NCBI RefSeq assembly: GCF_023516595.1
Contig: NZ_JAMGBG010000011.1
Coordinates: forward strand, 310,001 to 374,000
Length of the DNA stretch: 64,000 nt
Source: Streptomyces neyagawaensis
GTDB lineage: Bacteria > Actinomycetota > Actinomycetes > Streptomycetales > Streptomycetaceae
Direction: 5' to 3'
Position 1 is the first letter of the stretch, and each line of letters begins with the position of its first letter. Positions 1 to 9,451 of this stretch are shown piece after piece. Below the pieces are notes generated by a model. That model was not told where the DNA came from and did not search any database. It saw only the letters and a list, made by a program, of their open reading frames with translations. Both the position numbers and the translations under genes were made by a program.

Positions 1-334
1 AGGCCGGTCACCGTGCACGACACGATGTAGTCGACGTCGGCCGGCGTGAGGCCCACGCCCTTGAGCGCGTCCACGACCGCCCGAGCGCCGAGTTCGACGC
101 CGGCCCGGATGAAGACGTCGTTCGACTGGCCGAAGTCCTGAAGCCGGGCGTACTCCTCCAGCGGGAGCACGGTGTGCCGGGTCTCGACGCACACATTGCG
201 GTGCATCCGTTCGACGACGCCGTGTCGGGTCGGCTCGTCGACCATCATGGTGGTGGTGATTAACTCGGTGATGTCCTCCTGCCGATGACGATGCTCCGGC
301 AGGACGCCGCGAACGCTGACGATGCGCGTGCTCA
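1..334 (-). CDS. Type III polyketide synthase (chalcone synthase-like), N-terminal part, cut by window edge
   Basis: The first 111 codons are present, starting at an ATG at 334 and running off the left edge. The protein begins MSTRIVSVRGVLPEHRHRQ, and the next region (HRNVCVETRHTVLPLEEY, then ADVDYIVSCTVTG) matches the N-terminal thiolase half of bacterial type III PKSs, which make alkylpyrones, resorcinols or naphthol from acyl-CoA and malonyl-CoA. The catalytic Cys-His-Asn triad lies outside the window. It follows the UbiA gene with an 82-base gap on the same strand, so the two probably form an operon that prenylates a type III PKS product. The family call is good; the product is not predictable. 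Confidence 0.8.
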
Positions 335-416
335 TGAGGTCTCCGTTGTTCCTGTGGGTCCTGTGGCTCCGGTGGGTCTTCTGAGTTCCTGAGACGTCAT
401 GGATGGCTGCCAGGTG

Positions 417-1262
417 TCATCGGCCGGCCGCCAGGAGCAGGAAGACGTCGAGGAGGGCGATGGCCACCGCGACGCGGAACGGAGTACGGGCCGGGGCGAC
501 CAGCGTGAGCAGCGCCAGGACCGTCACCAGGGCGAGGACCGCCCACGCCCAGGCCGGCGGTGCCCCCGGGGGGCCGAGCACGGCGAGCAGGGAGGCGGCG
601 GACAGCAGCCCGGCGGCGAGAACGCGGGAGCGGCGTTCCCCGATCCGGTGCGGGAGGCCGCGGACACCGGTCCGTTCGTCGTCGACGAGGTCGGGCAGCG
701 CGTTCAGCAGGTGCGCCCCCACCCCGAGTGTGGCGCTCGCGCCGGTCATCCACAGCGGGGCCCAGCCCCGGGCGGGGTCGGCGAGAGTGACGACGGAGGG
801 CAGCGTCCCGAACGCGCAGGCGTACGGCGCCCAGGACCACACGGTCGCCTTGAGCCCCAGGTTGTAGGCGTGGCCCGCGCCGGTGGCGAGGGTGGCGTTG
901 AGCAGCGAGCCCCGCCAGTCGGCGAGCACGGACAGCACCAGGCAGGCGCATGCCGCCACGACCAGCGCCGTCACCGCCCGGCCGACCGGCAGGGCCCCGG
1001 TGGTCAGCGGCTTGTCGGCGCGGCCGACGGCGCGATCACGACGGAGGTCCAGCAGATCGTTGCCCCAGCCGATCGTGAGCTGACCGGTGAACACCGCCGA
1101 AGTGACGGCGACGACGTCGAACGGGCGCAGCTCGGCACGCAGCGCGAGCAGGGCCGTGACAGCGGTGACCGCGAGCGCGGGCCCGCCGTGGGCGGCGACG
1201 AACAGCGCGGGCATGGAGGGCGATCCGGGGCGGGCCGGAACCGTACGGGCGGTCACGGGCAT
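417..1262 (-). CDS. UbiA family prenyltransferase
   Basis: A 281-residue polytopic membrane protein. The first Asp-rich motif NDLLDLRRD lies at about residues 68-76 and the second, DLVDDE, at about 191-196. Both are the Mg-diphosphate binding motifs of UbiA aromatic prenyltransferases. I chose the ATG at 1262 because GAGGTG lies just upstream; the frame stays open to 1385 but the extra residues are not family-like. It precedes the type III PKS gene by 82 bases. In actinomycetes UbiA enzymes beside type III PKSs are plausible partners that prenylate resorcinol or naphthoquinone products in the membrane; that role here is inference. Confidence 0.85.
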   Translation of the reverse strand: MPVTARTVPARPGSPSMPALFVAAHGGPALAVTAVTALLALRAELRPFDVVAVTSAVFTGQLTIGWGNDLLDLRRDRAVGRADKPLTTGALPVGRAVTALVVAACACLVLSVLADWRGSLLNATLATGAGHAYNLGLKATVWSWAPYACAFGTLPSVVTLADPARGWAPLWMTGASATLGVGAHLLNALPDLVDDERTGVRGLPHRIGERRSRVLAAGLLSAASLLAVLGPPGAPPAWAWAVLALVTVLALLTLVAPARTPFRVAVAIALLDVFLLLAAGR

Positions 1263-1420
1263 CGCAGCACCTCGACCGGTCCGGCAGGCGTGATCACCAG
1301 GGACATACAGGATCGCTGCCACGCCACCGGCCCACTCACACGAGGCGGTCCGGCATTCGGCGGACGCCCCCAGTAACACCGCCACCTGTTTCCTCGCCGA
1401 CGACGACGCAGAATAGGACC

Positions 1421-2284
1421 ATGGACAGGGACGTCCTCACGGTCTCGGGCGTGCGGGACAGGATCGGCAAAGCACTCTTCCGGCGCGTCGCGGGGCCGGA
1501 CGGTCCCGCGAACCGTGCCCGTATCCACAACACACCGGGCCCGCGCTGGTTCGGCCCGGACCGGCCCATCCGCGTCGTGCACGGCGACGCCTCCATGTTC
1601 ATCGGCGGACTGCGGGCCCTGTTGCTGCAGTCCCTGCACCCCCTGGCCATGGCCGCCGTGGCTGCCCACTCCGGGTATCGCGGCGACCCCTGGGGACGAC
1701 TGCAACGCACCAGTACGTTCCTGGCCGTGACGACCTTCGGAACCGCCGACGACGCCCGCAGCGCAGTCGAACGGGTCCGCGCGATCCACGAGCGGGTCAG
1801 GGGGACGACGACGGAGGGCGAGTACTACCGGGCCGCCGACCCCCATCTGCTCGCATGGGTGCACCTCACCGAGACGGACAGCTTCCTGCGCGCCCACGAA
1901 CGCTTCGGGGCGCGGACCCTCTCCGCCGCCGACTACGACGGCTACGTGGCCGACACGGCGAAGGTGGCGACGGCCCTCGGGGTAGCGGACCCACCCCGCT
2001 CCCGCGCGGAACTCGACGCGCGCCTCGCCGCGTACCGTCCGGAACTCCGTGCCACACCGGAGAGCAGGGCAGCCGCACGCTTCCTGCTCATACACCCACC
2101 TCTGCCGATCGCCGCCCGCCCCGCCTACGCCCTGCTCGCCGCCAACGCGGTGACCTCCCTCCCGGAGTGGGCCCGCACCCTGCTGGGCCTCCCTCACCTC
2201 CCCGGTCTGGAGGGCGTCGCGATACCGCTCACGGGCCACGCCCTGACGAGGGCGATCAGATGGAGCATGCGGCCCCCGGCATAA
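1421..2284 (+). CDS. MpaB/DUF2236-family oxygenase-like protein
   Basis: A 287-residue soluble protein. Family hallmarks are the LLLQSLHPLAMAAVAAHSGY segment near residues 66-85, the following GDPWGRLQRTSTF stretch, and the WVHLTETDSFL helix near residue 145. These match DUF2236, the family containing MpaB (mycophenolic acid side-chain cleavage) and latex-clearing protein Lcp, which are heme-dependent in characterised members. It is transcribed away from the UbiA/PKS operon across a 158-base divergent gap. A role tailoring the prenylated polyketide is possible but unsupported by motif. The substrate cannot be told from sequence. Confidence 0.8.
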   Translation: MDRDVLTVSGVRDRIGKALFRRVAGPDGPANRARIHNTPGPRWFGPDRPIRVVHGDASMFIGGLRALLLQSLHPLAMAAVAAHSGYRGDPWGRLQRTSTFLAVTTFGTADDARSAVERVRAIHERVRGTTTEGEYYRAADPHLLAWVHLTETDSFLRAHERFGARTLSAADYDGYVADTAKVATALGVADPPRSRAELDARLAAYRPELRATPESRAAARFLLIHPPLPIAARPAYALLAANAVTSLPEWARTLLGLPHLPGLEGVAIPLTGHALTRAIRWSMRPPA

Positions 2285-2413
2285 CCCGTGGCGTCCGGGC
2301 CGCGCCCTCAGGCAGGCGGACTGCCCGGCGCCCCGCACCCGCACCGCCCCGCGTGCGCACGCCCCGCGTGGCGACGGCAGTCCCGCCTTCGCCCGCAAGG
2401 CCTGGCCTGAGCG

Positions 2414-3322
2414 CTACCCCGCCCCGGAGGCCACCCCGTCGTCGACGGGCACGCCCAGGCGGCCGGCCACCGTGGTGAGGGCCGCTCCCAGCGGGAGGGC
2501 GACCCGGGTGACGGCGTGCCGGTCACCCCGAGTGGCGTCCCGGTTGACGATCAGCACGGGCGTCCCGGTCTCGGCCGCCTGGCGGACGAACCGGAGCCCG
2601 GACATCACGGTCAGCGAGGAGCCCAGGACCAGCACGGACGCCGCCCGGCGGACCAGGGAGCGGCAGTGCTCGACCCGCTGCGGCGGAACGGTCTCCCCGA
2701 AGAACACCACGTCCGGCTTGAGGATGCCGCCGCAGACGGCGCACGGCACGACACGGAAGTCCCCGACCTGCTCGTCGGTGAGATCGGCGTCGCCGTCCGG
2801 GTTGATCCCGGCGGCCACCGGCGCGAAGCCCTCGTTGGCCTGCTCCAGCCGCCGGGCGAGTTCACGGCGCGGGCTGAACGCGCCGCAGGAGAGGCAGACG
2901 ACCCGGTCGAGGCTTCCGTGCAGTTCCACGACACCCTCACTGCCGGCGGCCTGGTGCAGACCGTCGACGTTCTGGGTGATCACACCCGAGAGCAGCCCGC
3001 GCCGCTCGAACGCGGCCACGGCGCGGTGCCCGGCGTTGGGGCGAGCACGGCCGAAGGTGCGCCAGCCGAGGTGGCTGCGCGCCCAGTACCTGCGCCGCGC
3101 CCGGGCGCTCGCCGTGAAGTCCTGGTACGTCATCGGGGTGTGCCGGCTCAGGCTGCCGCCCTCGCCGCGGTAGTCGGGGATGCCCGACTCCGTGGAGATG
3201 CCCGCCCCGCTGAGCACCAGCACACCACCGGAACGCAGGGCGTCGGCGACGGGTCCGAGATCCGTGGTGCCCGGCGGAAGGTCCTCGGTGGGAGACCAGC
3301 TCAAGGTGGGGCGCGTGCGCAT
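2414..3322 (-). CDS. Sir2 family NAD-dependent protein deacylase
   Basis: About 302 residues from the ATG at 3322; an in-frame ATG at 3343 is the alternative, and neither has a strong Shine-Dalgarno. It has GAGISTESGIPDYR (39-52), TQNVDGLH (116-123), the catalytic His in ELHGS (H135), and two zinc Cys pairs at C143/C146 and C194/C197. The GAGISTESGIP form resembles class II sirtuins. The enzyme removes acyl groups from lysine using NAD. It is convergent with the MpaB-like gene and stands alone, so its targets are unknown. Confidence 0.92.
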   Translation of the reverse strand: MRTRPTLSWSPTEDLPPGTTDLGPVADALRSGGVLVLSGAGISTESGIPDYRGEGGSLSRHTPMTYQDFTASARARRRYWARSHLGWRTFGRARPNAGHRAVAAFERRGLLSGVITQNVDGLHQAAGSEGVVELHGSLDRVVCLSCGAFSPRRELARRLEQANEGFAPVAAGINPDGDADLTDEQVGDFRVVPCAVCGGILKPDVVFFGETVPPQRVEHCRSLVRRAASVLVLGSSLTVMSGLRFVRQAAETGTPVLIVNRDATRGDRHAVTRVALPLGAALTTVAGRLGVPVDDGVASGAG

Positions 3323-3475
3323 GCCGCCCAGGGTACGAAACATGCCCCGGCCAATGTCTCCCCGTTGAATCCCCCGGCGAACGCCTCGTCGCGTGCCTGA
3401 TCTGTCCGCACACCCGGCCGGAACCGTCCGCCCCTCCCTCGTCGTCTAGTGCGCTGACTGTGCGCGAAGAGGACC

Positions 3476-4564
3476 ATGGGGGACGTTGTGGCGCGGAACG
3501 TGACAAAGGCCGGGCTTGTGGTGATGGCCATGCTGACGATGCTCGGGGCCTCGGCCTGCGGTGGTGAAGCCGGTGCGGCGGCCGAGGGGGACCGCGGGAC
3601 GTCCGGCGCGGCCTCGGCCTCGACCTCGCTCGACATCGAGGGAAAGTCGTCCGGGCTCGCGCAGACGGCGGCGTCACCCCTCACCCGGAAGGTGCCGTGG
3701 AACCTGGACATCCTGGACCAGCGCGCGCGACCCCTGAACGGCAAGTTCACCACCAACGCCACGGGCAAGGGCGTTCACGTCTATGTGATCGACACGGGGA
3801 TGGACATCGCCCACAAGGAGTTCGGCGGACGCGCTCACCGCGGCGCCGACTTCGTCGGCCCGAAGGACTCCGGTGACTGCTTCAGCGAAGAGGGCGTCGG
3901 CCACGGCACCTTCGTCGCGGGCGTCATCGGCGGGGCGAAGTACGGCGTGGCGCCCAAGGCGGAACTCGTACGCGTCCAGGGCATCCTCTGCGAGAGCGGC
4001 GGCGGCGGATCCCGGGCGGCGGCCGAGGCCGCCCTGGTGAAGTCGGTCAAGTGGGTCACCGCCCACGCGCAGAAGCCCGCGGTGGTGAACATGTCGCTGA
4101 ACCTCGACCGCAGGTCGGCGGCCCTGGACGCCGCGGTGAAGAAGATGGTCGACGCGGGGATCCCGACGGTGGTGTCGGCCGGCAACTTCCGCGACGACGC
4201 CTGCAAGCACTCCCCGGCCGGCGTCCGCGGCACGATCGTCGTCGCGGCCTCCACCTCGAAGGACCGGGTCTGGAACGACACCGCCTCCCACGGATCGGGC
4301 TACGGGCGGTGCGTGGACCTGTACGCCCCCGGCCAGAAGGTCACCGCCGCCCTCGCCGGCGGCGGTACGGTCACCGAGGAATTCGGCGCGACGTCCTGGG
4401 CCGCGCCGCACGCGACCGGCGTGATCGCGCTGTACCTGTCGGCGCACCCCCGAGCCACGGCCGACGAGGTGCACGTCTGGCTCGACCGTACGGCCACCCG
4501 AGGCGTCGTACGGGGTGTCCGGGCCGACACCCCCAACCGACTCCTCAACACCGGCGGCATCTGA
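3476..4564 (+). CDS. S8 family serine peptidase (subtilase), exported
   Basis: A 362-residue protein whose hydrophobic N-terminus ends in GASACGG. Cys28 could be a lipidated residue, although the lipobox is weak, lacking Leu at -3. The catalytic triad is Asp106 (VIDTGMD), His143 (GHGTFVAG) and Ser307 (GATSWAAPH). The usual GTSMA is replaced by ATSWA, as in proteinase-K-like members. A short segment at residues 30-75 precedes the catalytic domain and could act as a propeptide. GAGGA lies just upstream of the ATG. No partner gene adjoins it; it probably acts as a secreted or surface protease. Confidence 0.88.
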   Translation: MGDVVARNVTKAGLVVMAMLTMLGASACGGEAGAAAEGDRGTSGAASASTSLDIEGKSSGLAQTAASPLTRKVPWNLDILDQRARPLNGKFTTNATGKGVHVYVIDTGMDIAHKEFGGRAHRGADFVGPKDSGDCFSEEGVGHGTFVAGVIGGAKYGVAPKAELVRVQGILCESGGGGSRAAAEAALVKSVKWVTAHAQKPAVVNMSLNLDRRSAALDAAVKKMVDAGIPTVVSAGNFRDDACKHSPAGVRGTIVVAASTSKDRVWNDTASHGSGYGRCVDLYAPGQKVTAALAGGGTVTEEFGATSWAAPHATGVIALYLSAHPRATADEVHVWLDRTATRGVVRGVRADTPNRLLNTGGI

Positions 4565-4897
4565 CCCACCGCGGTCGCCCGGACCCTGTTGTCCCGGCCC
4601 GGTCGCCCCAATCACCTTGCTCCGGCGGTACCGGTCAGCGGCCGCACCTCAGCCGCTGACGGCACCGTCCGGCGAGCCCGTCACATGTGGGGCCCGACCG
4701 GCAGCATCGCGAGAGTGAGGAGCCCGGGGCACCAATGCTGCGCGGTGGAGATCAGGGGGTTCTCCGCGCCTCCATGCGGTCCATCAAGCCGATGGGGTCA
4801 TCAAGCGGAGCCATCAACACATCAGGTCAGCGGCGCGGTGCAGCAATCACGGCGGCGGCCGTCGCCGACGTAGCCGCGCGCGCCGGGTCGCCGATCC
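4565..4897. other. Intergenic gap without a supported gene
   Basis: About 330 bases between convergent genes. Short open frames exist on both strands but none has family-like content or a convincing ribosome binding site. I see no clear hairpin terminator here. Confidence 0.5.
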
Positions 4898-6334
4898 TTA
4901 GAAGCCCAGCACTTCGCCGTACTTGATGGCACCGTTGGGCAGCGCGAAGCCGAACGGGGTGAGCGACTTGCCCTGCGGGTACGTCTCTTCGGCGCTGGTC
5001 GGCACGAACCAGACTCCACCCGACCTGGGGTCCCCGGCGTTCTCCCCGGGAGCGCTCACCGCGGTGTCCCACAGGCCGTCGCGGTTGTAGTCGCCGACGG
5101 CCACCTGGGCGCCGAAGCGGTCGCCCGCCTCGGCCGTGCCCGGCATGTTCGGGGTGCTCTGGCTGCGGGCCAGACCACCGTAGAGGCCCTTCTCCGTACC
5201 GTTCATGACGACGTACCCGCCCGCGTCCTTCACGGTGCCCACGTCCTCACCGGGCACACCGACCACCAGTTCGGGACGGCTGTCGCCGTTCAGGTCACCG
5301 GCGGACAGCGCGGCGCCGAAGTCGTCGCCCTGCTCGGCGGCACCGCCGACGTCCGGGCTCGACTGGGTGATGCAGTCGTGCTCGGTGCCGAACTTCGCGG
5401 TCTTCGAGCCCTTGAGGAGGAGCACCGCACCGCCGAGCCGGTCCTCGCAATGCGTCGTCTCCGTCTCCGGGTTGGGCTGTACGAGCCCGACGGCGAGGTC
5501 GTCGGTGCCGTCCTGGTCGAAGTCGGCGGCAGCGAGGGCACTGCCGCGGTCGGCGTCGCTCCACCACTGGGCGGGTGCGGCCTGGTCGTCCCACCGCGTG
5601 ATGAAGGTCCCGGAGTCCTCCAGTGCCCGCCAGGTGGTGGCGAGGTCGTCCCGGCCGTCACCGTCGAAGTCGCCGGTGGCAAGGGCGCTCGTGCGGCCGC
5701 CCATGCTGTACCTGCGCAAGGTGGTGGGGGTCACCGGATCGGCGGTGAGCGGGCCCGGACGGAACCGGAGCGCGCCGTGCTCCTCGCCGTTCTCGCCGTA
5801 GGCGAGGTCGGTGTCGCCGTCGCCGTCGTAGTCACCCGTGGCGATGGTGCTGCCGATGCTGCTGTACTCGGACGTGCCCCTGGCCACGGTGGTGCCCTTG
5901 ACGTTCCACCCCGAGCCGTCCAGCACGGTGATGGTGCCCTCGTCCTTGAGCTGGTCCGAGGTCAGCGACTCCCCGCTCGCGCCGACGACAAGCTCGAAGA
6001 CGCCGTCGCCGTTCACGTCGACAGGGGCCAGGGAGGAGCCGAAGCGGTCGCCCGCCTCGGGCGTGCCGGGTACGCCGGCATCCGCCTGGCTGATGACGCC
6101 GGTGGACTGGCTCGGGCTCTGCGGGCCGCCGAAGATCACGCTGACGTAGCCGGCCTTGGCCTTGCCGTCCACCGTCGCGTCGGGCATGCCGACCGCGATG
6201 TCCGCGTATCCGTCGCCGTTGAAGTCGAACCGCGGAGCCGTCGCAGCGGCAGCGCTCCCGGCGAGCGGCAGGGTCAGGCCGGTGGCGGTGAGTGCCGCTA
6301 CGGCGGCGGTGGCGGCCAAGGTGCGTGCGCGCAC
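4898..6334 (-). CDS. Secreted FG-GAP/VCBS repeat beta-propeller protein
   Basis: A 478-residue protein with an N-terminal signal peptide (Ala-rich core, AAAATAP cleavage region near residue 31). It has about seven repeats carrying calcium-loop motifs such as DFNGDGYADIAVG, DVNGDGVFELVVG, DYDGDGDTDLAYG, DFDGDGRDDLATT, DFDQDGTDDLAVG, DLNGDSRPELVVG and DYNRDGLWDTAVS. These are integrin-alpha-type FG-GAP repeats that fold as a calcium-binding seven-blade propeller. No catalytic domain is present, so adhesion or ligand binding outside the cell is likely. It is a single-gene unit. Confidence 0.88.
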   Translation of the reverse strand: MRARTLAATAAVAALTATGLTLPLAGSAAAATAPRFDFNGDGYADIAVGMPDATVDGKAKAGYVSVIFGGPQSPSQSTGVISQADAGVPGTPEAGDRFGSSLAPVDVNGDGVFELVVGASGESLTSDQLKDEGTITVLDGSGWNVKGTTVARGTSEYSSIGSTIATGDYDGDGDTDLAYGENGEEHGALRFRPGPLTADPVTPTTLRRYSMGGRTSALATGDFDGDGRDDLATTWRALEDSGTFITRWDDQAAPAQWWSDADRGSALAAADFDQDGTDDLAVGLVQPNPETETTHCEDRLGGAVLLLKGSKTAKFGTEHDCITQSSPDVGGAAEQGDDFGAALSAGDLNGDSRPELVVGVPGEDVGTVKDAGGYVVMNGTEKGLYGGLARSQSTPNMPGTAEAGDRFGAQVAVGDYNRDGLWDTAVSAPGENAGDPRSGGVWFVPTSAEETYPQGKSLTPFGFALPNGAIKYGEVLGF

Positions 6335-7097
6335 GGTGAACTCCCCTAGTCAGAGCAGAGAATGAGAGCGAAGGCTTACGGGGATGTGACTCACGAGGTG
6401 TACGAACGGTTGTGTGAGAGTTGCCGTCCGGTGGACACGACGTCGACGTACGGCATCGAGGACGCCCTCGCCGAAGTACCTCGGCACACCCATGGCCCGA
6501 GCCCGCTGATACGCGAGGCACCCGAGCCTCACCGACCCCCGCCTTCCCCGGAGATCAAGCGACCAGTTGACGGCTTGACCTCAGAATTGACGCGACCTAC
6601 CGTCACAGTCACAAGGTCACTCGTCTTCCCAGCTGGAAGTGCCCATGCCTCGCCGGTCACCGGGCGAGACCAGAGCGGAACGACCGCGCCGCAGGAGCGC
6701 CGGAAGTCGACAGGTCATCCCTGGTCTGTCCGCTGCGACGAACAGGCAGATCGCACAGTTCGAAGTTCGGTACCGGTTGCCTTCCGGTCACGTCGCACAC
6801 GCCTTCCGGGCATGGGCTCTCGCACTCCACCCGTGGCCGGACCACGGCCCCGACCACGGTGCGGAACCACCGTCTGGAGAGACAGGCACGCGCGAACTCT
6901 GCTGCACGGCGCGGCCTCAGCCATGAACCGCGAGGCACGCCGTGAACTTCTCGGCGCGGTCGCACCCCTGGACGACCGCTTCGTGGCGCGGACCCTTCCA
7001 GATCCGTTCTCATCACCCACAGATCCCTGGTGGAAGCGCCGCACCTCCTCCCACCCTTGGTAGTCGTCGGCGATGCCACTCGACCGCGGCGGGCCGG
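6335..7097. other. 763-base gap with no supported gene
   Basis: Several open frames occur on both strands (for example 6639-6926 plus and 6715-7101 minus) but their translations are Arg/Pro/Ser-rich with no recognisable domain, typical of non-coding GC-rich DNA. It must contain the promoter of the FG-GAP gene near 6340-6450. A decayed gene cannot be excluded. Confidence 0.45.
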
Positions 7098-9104
7098 TCA
7101 CGGGGCCTTGAGCGGAAGCGTGGCCGTGAGGACGGTGCCGCTCGCCGTGGACTCGATGGTGAGTGTGCCGGTGAGTGCCTCGGCTCGACGGCGCATCGAG
7201 GACAGGCCGATGCCGACCGTAGTGCCCGCCGGCATGCCCGTCCCGTCGTCGGTGACGGTGATGTGCAGTACGCCGTCGCGGGCGGAGAGCACGACGTGGC
7301 AGTGCCTGGCCGCCGCGTGGCGCACGGTGTTGGTGATCGCCTCCGTCACGATCCGGTAGGCCGCGGTCTCGACCTCGGGGTGCAACTCGGCCGGTTCACC
7401 GACGGTCACCTCGACCGCCAGGCTGCCGGAGACGGCTTCGGCGTGGCGGCGGATGGCTTCGGACAGGCTCATGGCGTCGAGCGCGATCGGACGGAGTCCG
7501 TCGATGATCCTGCGGATCTCCTGGACCGCGATGACGACCTCGTCGCCGATGCGGGTGAGCAGCGTGGCGCAGGTCGCCTGGTCGCCGACGCGCAGGGTGT
7601 CGACGGCGGCCTGGAGGCCCAGCCCCATTCCGGACAGGGACGGGCCGAGGCCGTCGTGCAGGTCGTGCCGGATCCGGTCGCGTTCGGCGCGGGTGGCGCC
7701 GATGACCCGGTTCCGCTCGGTCTCCAGGGCCTCGGTGAGTTCCAGTGCGCGGACCAGAACGGCCACCTGCGGTGCCAGCGCGCCGAGCAGCCGCGTCTCG
7801 GTCTCGCCGTAGGCGTCGGCGGGCGCCCGGTCGGCGACCTGCAGCTCGCCCACGAAGCGCCCTCCGACCTGCAACGGGAAGGTCGGACCGGATGTCGGCA
7901 GTTCCCCCGTGCAGCCGATACAACGCCCATCCGGCCCGGTCACCGAGGCCGCGGGTGCCCGCACGGCGGCGCTGACGGCCTGGAGCGCGGTCGGCAGCAG
8001 GTCGGGCTCCCCGGCAACGGCGACCTGGTCGCCCAACTGGGCGATGGCGCGCAGCGGATCCCTGCGCGCCCCGTACACGAGGCGGTCCGCCAGCCGCTGC
8101 AACCGGTCCCGGGCCGGTGTGAGGGACACCGCCACCAGCGCCGCCGCCAGCACCCCGGGCAACGGACGTTCGTCCAGGGCCGATCCGACGAGGACCGTGA
8201 CGCCCAGGTAGAGCGCGATCACCGCGGCGGTCAGCGCGCCGTAGACGAGCCCGCGCCGCAGCACGATCTCGATCCCCAGCATGCGGTAGCGCAACACCCC
8301 GACCGCCACCACCACGGGGATGAGTGCCGCGCACAGAGCCACCACCTGCTGAGGCAGCACATCGACGTAGGTGAAGGTGAGGAGTGGACCCGCGGCGCAG
8401 ACGAACCACGCCAGTTGTTGACGCTCGGGGGGCTCGGAGCGCGCCAGCCGGACGATGGTGCCCGCCCAGATGGCGACGATCGACGCCCCGAGCAGCGGAA
8501 CGAAGCCACCCCAGAGCATGAGCGTCGGAACCCATGACGGCAGGACGGCCGGAGGAGCATGCCCGGGAGCGATGTCTTCGTAGGCCGTCGGGTCGAACGG
8601 CATCACCAGCACCGGCAGTGAGACCGCCACCGCCGCCCCGATGACAGGCCATCGCCACCATCGGCTCGGTAAGCGACCGTTCGGATAGAGGGCGACCACG
8701 ATCGTGGGAGTGAGCAGGGCGGAGGGAATCCACAATCCGGTACTGGCCGCGGCGGCCCACGCCGCTCCCGGCCACGCCGGCTGCGCCGCCATGACGCCGT
8801 AGCCTCCGTACGCGGCCAGGATGACCTGCAAGACGTTCAGGGCCCCGGCTCCGAGGAACAGCCATCCCAGGACATTGTGGGGCCGTAGATGGATCAGGGC
8901 CGCGCCGGCGATGACCCACTCCACCCCGACCGTACCGACGATCCACACGAAGTTGGTGAAGTCCTCCAAACGCTCCGAGCGAGGAAGCGTCTCGATCCAG
9001 ACGGAGCACCCCAGCGCCACGGTGCTGCACAGCACCACTGCCCAGGCAACCGTTCGCGCGACCATCTCCCCAGTGTGCTGGGGCGAGCGGCTCGCCCGAT
9101 ACAT
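7098..9104 (-). CDS. Membrane sensor histidine kinase, NarL/DesK type, orphan
   Basis: Up to 668 residues. Several membrane helices fill roughly residues 15-330, followed by a GAF-like region (about 350-450), then the HisKA_3 box ERDRIRHDLHDGLGPSL with phospho-acceptor His480. The HATPase domain shows NTVRHAAARH, DDGTGMP and GIGLSSMRRRAEAL. A pair of cysteines in GRCIGCTG (near 395-398) lies inside the sensor region. No response regulator adjoins it, which is unusual since such kinases are normally paired. The start is uncertain: the ATG at 9104 lacks a Shine-Dalgarno, and an ATG at 9065 has GGGGAG directly abutting it. Confidence 0.85.
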   Translation of the reverse strand: MYRASRSPQHTGEMVARTVAWAVVLCSTVALGCSVWIETLPRSERLEDFTNFVWIVGTVGVEWVIAGAALIHLRPHNVLGWLFLGAGALNVLQVILAAYGGYGVMAAQPAWPGAAWAAAASTGLWIPSALLTPTIVVALYPNGRLPSRWWRWPVIGAAVAVSLPVLVMPFDPTAYEDIAPGHAPPAVLPSWVPTLMLWGGFVPLLGASIVAIWAGTIVRLARSEPPERQQLAWFVCAAGPLLTFTYVDVLPQQVVALCAALIPVVVAVGVLRYRMLGIEIVLRRGLVYGALTAAVIALYLGVTVLVGSALDERPLPGVLAAALVAVSLTPARDRLQRLADRLVYGARRDPLRAIAQLGDQVAVAGEPDLLPTALQAVSAAVRAPAASVTGPDGRCIGCTGELPTSGPTFPLQVGGRFVGELQVADRAPADAYGETETRLLGALAPQVAVLVRALELTEALETERNRVIGATRAERDRIRHDLHDGLGPSLSGMGLGLQAAVDTLRVGDQATCATLLTRIGDEVVIAVQEIRRIIDGLRPIALDAMSLSEAIRRHAEAVSGSLAVEVTVGEPAELHPEVETAAYRIVTEAITNTVRHAAARHCHVVLSARDGVLHITVTDDGTGMPAGTTVGIGLSSMRRRAEALTGTLTIESTASGTVLTATLPLKAP

Positions 9105-9173
9105 GTTGTGTGATGACTATTCCGGGATGTTCGCCCGGTTGATCCGGGATAGGCACCTCGTGACAGTCAACTC

Positions 9174-9219
9174 GTGCACCGAGGCGTCCCCGCCGCGCGG
9201 CGAGGACGCCTCGGTGCAC
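9174..9219. repeat. Long perfect inverted repeat (16-bp arms) upstream of the kinase
   Basis: Arms 9174-9189 and 9204-9219 are perfectly complementary (GTGCACCGAGGCGTCC and its complement). The 14-base centre can pair further (CGCCG/CGGCG), giving a nearly continuous 21-bp hairpin. It lies about 70 bases upstream of the kinase start. It may terminate read-through from the small-gene trio or act as a leader structure for the kinase. Confidence 0.8.
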
Positions 9220-9407
9220 CACCGTGTTGGCCTCGTCCGTGATCCGGACAGCCGCGTTCTCCATCGGTTCCGGTAGCACGGGAACGGGGCACAGACCGAG
9301 GTCGGCGACACATGAGTGCCGGCCACGATGGGCGGCCGCACCACCGGCGACACCGCCCTCGCGTCCAGCTCGCCCCTCGCACGACGCCGGAGCGAGCGAA
9401 GAGGGAA

Positions 9408-9434
9408 GGTGCCCGGCCTCGACGGCCGGGCACC
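9408..9434 (-). terminator. Hairpin terminator after the small-gene trio
   Basis: A perfect 11-bp stem GGTGCCCGGCC/GGCCGGGCACC with a 5-base loop, 17 bases past the stop of the last trio gene. On the minus strand it is followed by a pyrimidine-rich tail (TTCCCTCTTC). Confidence 0.75.
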
Positions 9435-9451
9435 CTGTACTGCTTCTGTCG

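Noticed and set aside
6639..6926. A 95-codon plus-strand ORF in the 763-base gap
   Set aside because: No ribosome site or domain, and overlapping frames on both strands are equally open.
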